The translations under genes were made by a program, and so were the position numbers. From assembly GCF_011045015.1 (NCBI RefSeq), contig NZ_JAAKZY010000023.1, forward strand, positions 1 to 64,000: a stretch of 64,000 nucleotides of DNA, given 5' to 3'. This DNA is from Streptomyces scabichelini (GTDB lineage: Bacteria; Actinomycetota; Actinomycetes; Streptomycetales; Streptomycetaceae). Below the pieces are notes generated by a model. The model was not told the origin of the DNA. It was given only the letters and a program-made list of their open reading frames with translations, and made no database searches. How positions within the stretch are numbered: position 1 is the stretch's first letter; the number at the start of each line of letters is the position of its first letter. Shown here in pieces: positions 59,215 through 64,000 of this stretch.

Positions 59215-60138
59215 TCAGGAGGTGGTGGCAGGGGTGTCGAAGTAGTGGCCCTTGTCGAGGTCTTCGAGGAGGTCGGGGTGGGTCGGCTGCCAGTCCAGCA
59301 GTTCGCGGGTCAGGGTGTTCGTAGCCGGGGCGTCGATTCCGAGGAAGCCGCCCAGCCAGGCGAAGTGCTCGGCCGCGGCCTCGGGGGCCACGGAGGTCAC
59401 CGGCACATCGAGGTGACGGCCGATCACCTCGGCGATGTCGCGGATCGCGACGCCCTCCTCTGCGACGCCGTGCAGCACCGCTCCTGCGGGGGCCTTCTCG
59501 ACCGCCAGGCGGAACAGCCGTGCGGCGTCGAAGCGGTGGACGGCCGGCCAGCGGTTGGCGCCGTCACCGATGTAGCCGGAGACACCTTTGGCTCGGGCGA
59601 CGGCGACCAGGGTCGCCATGAACCCGTGGTCCCCTTCGCCGTGGCAGGTCGGGGACAGCCGCACCACGGAGGAGCGCACGCCGCGCGAGGCGAGTGCGAG
59701 CACCGCCATCGAGGTGGCCGCGCGGATGGACAGCGGCGAGCCGTCGATCGTGGGCATGTCCCGCTCGGTCGACACCTGCCCCGGCTTGAGGCCGGCCACG
59801 CCGGAGGCGAGGACGAAGGGGCGGCCGGTGCCGGCCAGCACATCGCCGAGGGTGTCAACGGCGCGGCGGTCGGCCTCGGCAGCGCCCTGGTAGTCGCCGG
59901 TGAAGGCGAGGTCGTGCTTGAAGGCGAGGTGGACGACCCCGTCCGACGCGGCAGCGGTACTGCCCAGGACGTCGAGGTCGTCGACGGTGCCGCGGACCAC
60001 ATCCGCCCCGGCGGCGGTGAGGGCAGCGGCGGAGGCGTCGGAGCGGGCGAGCCCCACGACCTGGTGACCCGCGTCGACGAGTTCGGGAACGAGGGCGGAG
60101 CCGATCCAGCCGGACGCGCCGGTCACGAAGATGCGCAT
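59215..60138 (-). CDS. Extended/atypical SDR, NAD(P)-dependent epimerase/dehydratase family
   Basis: A 307-residue Rossmann-fold protein. The cofactor motif GASGWIGSALV is at residue 7, and the second strand motif GLARSD suggests NADP preference. The usual YxxxK is not evident (the region reads LSIRAATSMAVL), so it belongs to the atypical SDRs with NmrA-like or reductase roles; a C-terminal substrate domain (about 200-300) is present. It is divergent from a TetR regulator over two operator copies and is very probably controlled by it. Substrate unknown. Confidence 0.88.
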   Translation of the reverse strand: MRIFVTGASGWIGSALVPELVDAGHQVVGLARSDASAAALTAAGADVVRGTVDDLDVLGSTAAASDGVVHLAFKHDLAFTGDYQGAAEADRRAVDTLGDVLAGTGRPFVLASGVAGLKPGQVSTERDMPTIDGSPLSIRAATSMAVLALASRGVRSSVVRLSPTCHGEGDHGFMATLVAVARAKGVSGYIGDGANRWPAVHRFDAARLFRLAVEKAPAGAVLHGVAEEGVAIRDIAEVIGRHLDVPVTSVAPEAAAEHFAWLGGFLGIDAPATNTLTRELLDWQPTHPDLLEDLDKGHYFDTPATTS

Positions 60139-60157
60139 GGGAGAGCCCCAAACTGTT

Positions 60158-60208
60158 GATGTCAGTGACTGTCATCGACACTAACACCTGATGTCAGTGA
60201 ATGTCATC
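60158..60208. promoter_or_regulatory. Two tandem 19-bp operators for the TetR regulator
   Basis: GATGTCAGTGACTGTCATC (60158-60176) and GATGTCAGTGAATGTCATC (60190-60208) differ by one base, are close to palindromic (8 of 9 pairs in the first) and lie 32 bp apart centre to centre. Both divergent promoters of the SDR and TetR genes would be covered, and the second copy ends 15 bp before the TetR start. Confidence 0.8.
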
Positions 60209-60223
60209 GCGTAGGATCTGCTC

Positions 60224-60790
60224 ATGGGCAGATGGGAGCCGAACGCGCGCGAACGCCTGGCGAAAGCGGCGTTGGAGCTCTACAGCGAGCGCGGCTACGA
60301 GCAGACCACGGTGGCGGAGATCGCCAAACGGGCCGGCCTCACCGAGCGGACCTTCTTCCGGCACTACGCCGACAAACGCGAGGTCCTGTTCGACGGCTCG
60401 CCCACGTTGCAGGAGCTGTTGGTGAACGCGGTCGCCAAGGCTCCGGAATCCGCAGCGCCGATCGACGCGATGGCGGCGGGGCTCGAGGCGGTCTCCACGG
60501 TGTTCGTCGACCGCCGCGAGCACTCCCGGAAGCGATGGGCGGTCATCACGGCGAACGCGGAACTCCAGGAGCGCGAGCTGATCAAGCTCGCCTCGCTGTC
60601 GGCCGCGCTCGCCGACGCCCTGCGCCGACGCGGCGTCACGGAGCCGGCCGCGAGCCTGACCGCCGAGGCGGGGGTCGCCGTCTTCAAGGTCGGCTACGAG
60701 CGCTGGATCGCAGCAGCGGAGGAACGTACGTTCTCGCAGTCGCTGCGGGAATCGATGAACGAGCTCAGGGCCGTGGCCTCGGGCGGCTAG
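60224..60790 (+). CDS. TetR-family transcriptional regulator
   Basis: A 188-residue repressor. The N-terminal helix-turn-helix is standard: [45 protein letters not shown] (residues ~9-53). The rest is an all-helical ligand pocket with no evident conserved sequence. It should bind the doubled 19-bp site just upstream and repress itself and the divergent SDR gene until a small molecule releases it. The ATG at 60224 has little ribosome-site sequence, so a leaderless or nearly leaderless mRNA is possible. Confidence 0.92.
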   Translation: MGRWEPNARERLAKAALELYSERGYEQTTVAEIAKRAGLTERTFFRHYADKREVLFDGSPTLQELLVNAVAKAPESAAPIDAMAAGLEAVSTVFVDRREHSRKRWAVITANAELQERELIKLASLSAALADALRRRGVTEPAASLTAEAGVAVFKVGYERWIAAAEERTFSQSLRESMNELRAVASGG

Positions 60791-60872
60791 GGCTCGGCCA
60801 GGGCGTATGCCGGAAGTCGCGTCGTTCGCCCGAGGGCGCCCAAGGGCGGGCCCTGCTAGGCAGGCCGGCCTG

Positions 60873-61640
60873 CTAACGGGCGACGTAACCGCCGTCGACG
60901 GGCAGCGCGACTCCGATGACGAAGCTCGCTCCCGGGCTGCACAGCCACAGGGCCGCCTGTGCGATCTCCTCGGCGGTTCCGAGGCGGTTGATGGGCTGGT
61001 TGGCTTCGGCCTCTACGCGATCCAGGTCCCCCTTGGCGATCATGTCGCTGACCATCGGAGTGTCGATGGTGCCGGGGCAGACGGCGTTGATGCGGATGCC
61101 GCGTGGGGCGTATTCGAGAGCGGCGCTGCTGGTCAGGCCGATCACGCCGTGCTTCGAGGCGTGGTAGGAGGCACGGCCCGGGAGGCCGACGAGGCCGCCG
61201 AGCGAGGAGCAGTTGACGATGGCGCCGCCGCCCTGGGCCCGCATGTGCCGCAGTTCGTGCTTCATGCAGGCCCAGACGCCGCGCAGGTTGACGGCGTTGA
61301 CGCGGTCGAACGCGTCGGCGGGTTCGTCGGCCGCGTCGCTGGACGGGATCTGGATGCCCGCGTTGTTGAAGGCCATGTCGAGACGGCCGAAGGTCTCGAC
61401 GGTTCGGTCGACCATGGCGGCGACCTGGTCCTCGTCGCTGACGTCGCAGGTGAGGGCGAGGGCTTGGTGGCCGGAGTCGGTGAGTTCTCCGGCTGCTGCC
61501 TTCAGGGCGGATTCGTCGAGGTCGACGAGGGCGACCGCGGCACCGGACTCGGCGAAGGCGCGAGCCGTTGCCAGGCCCATGCCGGAACCGGCTCCGGTGA
61601 CGAGGGCGACCTTGCCGGTGAAGTCGTAGACGGGGTTCAT
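60873..61640 (-). CDS. Classical short-chain dehydrogenase/reductase
   Basis: A 255-residue classical SDR, probably a 3-ketoacyl or alcohol reductase type. Motifs are complete: TGAGSGMGLAT (cofactor glycines), DLDES (acid after strand 2, so NAD(H) preferred), NNAG, the catalytic Ser in NCSSLGG, YHASK (YxxxK) near residue 160, and PGTIDTPM. The C terminus GVALPVDGGYVA is typical. The ATG at 61640 has GGAGAA ahead and overlaps the end of the lipoprotein gene by 4 nt, so the two are coupled. Confidence 0.93.
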   Translation of the reverse strand: MNPVYDFTGKVALVTGAGSGMGLATARAFAESGAAVALVDLDESALKAAAGELTDSGHQALALTCDVSDEDQVAAMVDRTVETFGRLDMAFNNAGIQIPSSDAADEPADAFDRVNAVNLRGVWACMKHELRHMRAQGGGAIVNCSSLGGLVGLPGRASYHASKHGVIGLTSSAALEYAPRGIRINAVCPGTIDTPMVSDMIAKGDLDRVEAEANQPINRLGTAEEIAQAALWLCSPGASFVIGVALPVDGGYVAR

Positions 61641-62230
61641 CGTGCGTTCTCCATCGGGTCAATCGGGTCAGTGGTGTGAGGGCGGTCTTCGATGGTCACG
61701 GTGACCTCGCCTTTGTCGGCGAGTTGCGCTGTGGCGCTTTCCGGCATGCGGCCCAGGATGATCAGGTCGGTGCCGGTGCTGGGTGAGCCGTCGCGGTAGT
61801 AGACGGCGAGGTTGCCCCAGGGGGCGTAGTAGGCGAGGTCGCCGGCGCGGGGGTGGACTCCTGCCGGGGCGCCGGAGGTGGACAGGCGGCGGGGCAGATC
61901 GGCGATCTTCTCGTTCTGGTGGAAGTCGGTCAGGTTCAGGGTGAGGGGGAGCTGGGCGGCGAAGTCCCGGGCGGCGGCGCTGTCGTTCAGGGTGGCGTCG
62001 ACGGCCGTGCCGTCGATGGTGAGCCGGATGTTCATTGCGGCGGACCTGCCAGGGGTTGTGGTGGGTGCGGTGGGTGCGGGACTTGTCGTTGTCCGTTCCG
62101 GCGTGGTCGAGCTGGTCGGGGTGGTCGGGGATGAGGACGGTGGCGACTCTTCGGTGCAGGCGGTGACGGCCATCAGCAGGGCTGCGGCCGTGACTGCACG
62201 GGCGAGGGCGGGCAGGGCGGCCGGGATCAC
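61637..62230 (-). CDS. Lipoprotein with cyclophilin-like domain
   Basis: A 197-residue predicted lipoprotein: a hydrophobic signal (ALARAVTAAALLMAV) ends in the lipobox VTAC, then a Ser/Thr/Pro linker (about residues 26-65) that would span the cell wall. A C-terminal cyclophilin-like beta-barrel of the DUF3830/Cyclophil_like kind follows (MNIRLTIDGTAVDATLNDSAAARDF, AYYAPWGNLAVYYRDG, LIILGRMPE). These domains are not proven prolyl isomerases. The GTG start at 62230 gives the signal peptide. The gene is coupled to the SDR gene downstream. Confidence 0.82.
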   Translation of the reverse strand: MIPAALPALARAVTAAALLMAVTACTEESPPSSSPTTPTSSTTPERTTTSPAPTAPTTTPGRSAAMNIRLTIDGTAVDATLNDSAAARDFAAQLPLTLNLTDFHQNEKIADLPRRLSTSGAPAGVHPRAGDLAYYAPWGNLAVYYRDGSPSTGTDLIILGRMPESATAQLADKGEVTVTIEDRPHTTDPIDPMENAR

Positions 62231-62271
62231 ACGGCTTCCAGGTGATTCAGTCGGGGAGGGGCACGGCTGGT

Positions 62272-62937
62272 TCAGTCGGGGAGGGGCTCGGCGTAGTGGC
62301 GGAAGGCGTCACGCGACTCGTGGATGGCGAACAGTCGCCGGGCCAGGACGTCGGGGCTGCTGTGTTCGGCGTCGGGCCGGATGGCGCCGGGGATGATCAG
62401 CTGGGCGGCGTGGATGTTCTCGGGCGCGAGGACGTCGTGGAGCATGCGGGCGTACGCGCTCTCGGCGGCGAAGGCGACAGAAGTTCCGGCCCGCTCGGGG
62501 TGAGGGCGTACGGCGGTGCCGCCGTTGACGAACAGCAGGGTGCCGCGGCCGAGAGCGCGCATTCCGGGCAGCACGGCGTTCACAGCCGTGACAGGACCCT
62601 TGACGGAGAAGGCGAGCGGGGCGTCGAGATCGTCGGCGCTCGTGTCGAGGACCGGCTTCATGAAGTCGGCGCGGGGCACCGGGCTGTACTGGAGGATCTC
62701 GATGGGCCCCAGGGCTTCGGCGGCCGCGCGCAAGGCCGTGGTCAGGGAGGCGGGTTCGAGGACGTCGGCGGCGAAGCCGCGGGCCTGGATGTTGTCGCGG
62801 GCCAGCTCGGCCGTGAGGTCGTCCAGGTGCTCGGTGCCGCGGGAGATGAGGGCCACGGTGTGGCCTGCGGCTCCGAAGCGGCGGGCGGTGGCGAGCCCGA
62901 GGCCCGGGCCGGCGCCGATGAGGGCGAAGGTGGTCAT
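62272..62937 (-). CDS. SDR-like protein lacking the catalytic YxxxK
   Basis: A 221-residue short-chain-dehydrogenase fold. The cofactor motif is GAGPGLGLATA. The catalytic triad looks degraded: the Ser strand reads LLFVNGGTA (Gly for Ser), and the Tyr region reads ESAYARMLH, with Leu where the YxxxK lysine should be. It may therefore be an atypical reductase or a non-catalytic NAD(P) sensor. The ATG at 62937 has AAGGA 7 nt ahead. It is divergent from the XRE-type regulator gene and may be its target, as SDR/XRE-MmyB pairs are common in Streptomyces. Confidence 0.85.
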   Translation of the reverse strand: MTTFALIGAGPGLGLATARRFGAAGHTVALISRGTEHLDDLTAELARDNIQARGFAADVLEPASLTTALRAAAEALGPIEILQYSPVPRADFMKPVLDTSADDLDAPLAFSVKGPVTAVNAVLPGMRALGRGTLLFVNGGTAVRPHPERAGTSVAFAAESAYARMLHDVLAPENIHAAQLIIPGAIRPDAEHSSPDVLARRLFAIHESRDAFRHYAEPLPD

Positions 62938-63203
62938 GGTGAGTCCTTGTCCAGGGTGGCGGGGCCTTGACTCCGGGAGTGCGCAGTGTTGTTGTGCTGC
63001 TGTGGATCACTGCGCCGCGCATGGTGGGGCTTCCTTCAGTACGAAGGCCTGGAACCGCGGCCGGAGCTGCTACGGCTGCTCACGGTCGAGCCTCACACGC
63101 GGCGGCAGGCGCGAAAAGCGGAGAAATCCATCCGGGGACAGACACATCCTGGGAGGAAATTCTCCCCCCTTCCTCCGGTGCGATCGGTGCCATGCTGTGA
63201 AGC
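62938..63203. promoter_or_regulatory. Divergent promoter region between the SDR-like and XRE genes
   Basis: 266 bp without a gene. It contains a CCTTC-AGTAC-GAAGG-type dyad near 63033-63047 and, near 63120-63160, an AT-richer stretch. A regulator site for the XRE protein is likely here, but I could not pick one out. Confidence 0.4.
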
Positions 63204-64000
63204 ATGACCAGCAATATCCCCCTCAATGAGCTGGGAGAATTCCTCAAAAAGCGTCGCTCGGAGCTGAGCCCGCGCACGGTCGGACTGCCGGAGACGGGCG
63301 GGCCCCGCCGGGTCGACGGGCTGCGCCGCGAGGAGGTCGCCCAGCTCGCCTCGATCAGCACCGACTACTACACCCGACTCGAACAGGGCCGCATGCAGGC
63401 GTCCGCTCCGGTCCTGGACACCCTCGCCCGCGTCCTTCACCTGGACGACGACGAGCGCGGCTATCTCTTCCAGCTCGCGGGCAAGACCACCGCCCGCACG
63501 CGGCGCCGCGGCAGGCAGAAGGTCCAGCCCCAGCTCCAGCGGGTCCTGGACGACCTCACCGCCACCCCCGCCATCGTGCAGGGCCGACGCGGGGACATCC
63601 TGGCCTGGAACGCACTGGCCGCCGCCCTGGTCACCGATTTCTCCCGCATCCCGGAAAAGCACCGCAACTACCCGCGGATCATCTTCACCGATCCGGTGAT
63701 GCACGGCCTGTACGCCGACTGGGAGACCTCCGCGCAGATCGCCGTGGCGCAACTGCGGATGGAGGCCGCCAAGTATCCCGAGGACCCTCGTCTGATCGAG
63801 CTGGTCGGTGAACTGTCCACGCGCGACAAGCAGTTCGCCAAGTGGTGGGGCGACCACAAGGTCGCCGCCCGCACCGTGGGCACGAAGACCCTCAGCCACC
63901 CGGTCGTCGGAGAGCTCGTCCTGGACTGGGACACCCTCACCGCCAACACCGACCCCGACCAGCACCTGACCGTCTGGACCGCCGTCCCCGGCTCCCCCAC
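63204..64000 (+). CDS. XRE-family regulator with MmyB-like ligand domain (partial, right edge)
   Basis: First ~265 residues of a transcription factor; no stop before the window ends. The N-terminal Xre helix-turn-helix (LGEFLKKRRSELSP, LRREEVAQLASISTDYYTRLEQG) is followed by the MmyB-like domain: LQRVLDDLTATPAIVQGRRGDILAWNALAAAL, then a KWWGDHKV motif and SHPVVGELVLDWDTL. Family members are usually 270-300 residues, so little is missing. Members often regulate an adjacent oxidoreductase gene, and here the divergent SDR-like gene is the obvious candidate. Confidence 0.93.
   Translation, partial: MTSNIPLNELGEFLKKRRSELSPRTVGLPETGGPRRVDGLRREEVAQLASISTDYYTRLEQGRMQASAPVLDTLARVLHLDDDERGYLFQLAGKTTARTRRRGRQKVQPQLQRVLDDLTATPAIVQGRRGDILAWNALAAALVTDFSRIPEKHRNYPRIIFTDPVMHGLYADWETSAQIAVAQLRMEAAKYPEDPRLIELVGELSTRDKQFAKWWGDHKVAARTVGTKTLSHPVVGELVLDWDTLTANTDPDQHLTVWTAVPGSP

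Overview
The window is high-GC actinobacterial DNA, almost certainly Streptomyces or a close relative. Third codon positions are strongly GC-biased, Shine-Dalgarno sequences are AGGAGG-like, many genes overlap by 4 nt, and the content is typical of the genus: a SARP regulator with an NB-ARC domain, MbtH proteins, a giant NRPS, an MMPL exporter and DUF5937, HxlR, XRE and MerR regulators. No rRNA, tRNA, insertion sequence, prophage or CRISPR array was seen.

From the left edge to about 41.3 kb lies a non-ribosomal peptide cluster, nearly all on the minus strand. In the direction of transcription (right to left) it runs: an sbnB-like dehydrogenase, a SARP activator, [a plus-strand lipoprotein], an sbnA-like synthase, an MMPL exporter, mbtH-2, NRPS-1 (A-T-C-A-T), NRPS-2 (six C-A-T modules plus a C-terminal serine beta-lactamase/penicillin-binding-protein-like domain), an ornithine-carbamoyltransferase-like enzyme, an MFS exporter, a SyrP-like Fe(II)/2-oxoglutarate hydroxylase, a type II thioesterase, mbtH-1 and NRPS-3 (C-A..., cut by the left edge). 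The SbnA/SbnB pair should make L-2,3-diaminopropionate. The carbamoyltransferase, whose ornithine-binding signatures are changed, could turn it into beta-ureidoalanine, a glutamine isostere, and the first A domain of NRPS-1 has a glutamine-like code. The peptide would then start with a ureidoalanine- or Gln-like residue followed by an Asn/Asp-like residue, be extended by six residues (four from near-duplicate A domains) and be released by the fused PBP-like domain. The SyrP-like enzyme could hydroxylate the Asn/Asp-like residues. I cannot assign a known product.

From 41.5 to 55.2 kb there are uptake and catabolism genes. These are a small ArsR/membrane-protein pair, an NCS1 permease, a DUF5937 regulator divergent from an M20 amidohydrolase plus amino-acid ABC transporter, a carboxymuconolactone-decarboxylase-like protein divergent from an HxlR regulator, and an aspartate module (GntR regulator, Asp/Glu racemase and dicarboxylate/amino-acid symporter, divergent from aspartate ammonia-lyase).

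From 55.5 to 58.9 kb there is a cold-shock protein, a DEAD-box RNA helicase, two small conserved proteins and a MerR-like protein, with strong hairpins between them. From 59.2 kb to the right edge there are short-chain dehydrogenases and regulators: an SDR divergent from a TetR regulator over a doubled operator, an SDR plus cyclophilin-like lipoprotein pair, and an SDR-like gene divergent from an XRE/MmyB-type regulator cut by the right edge.
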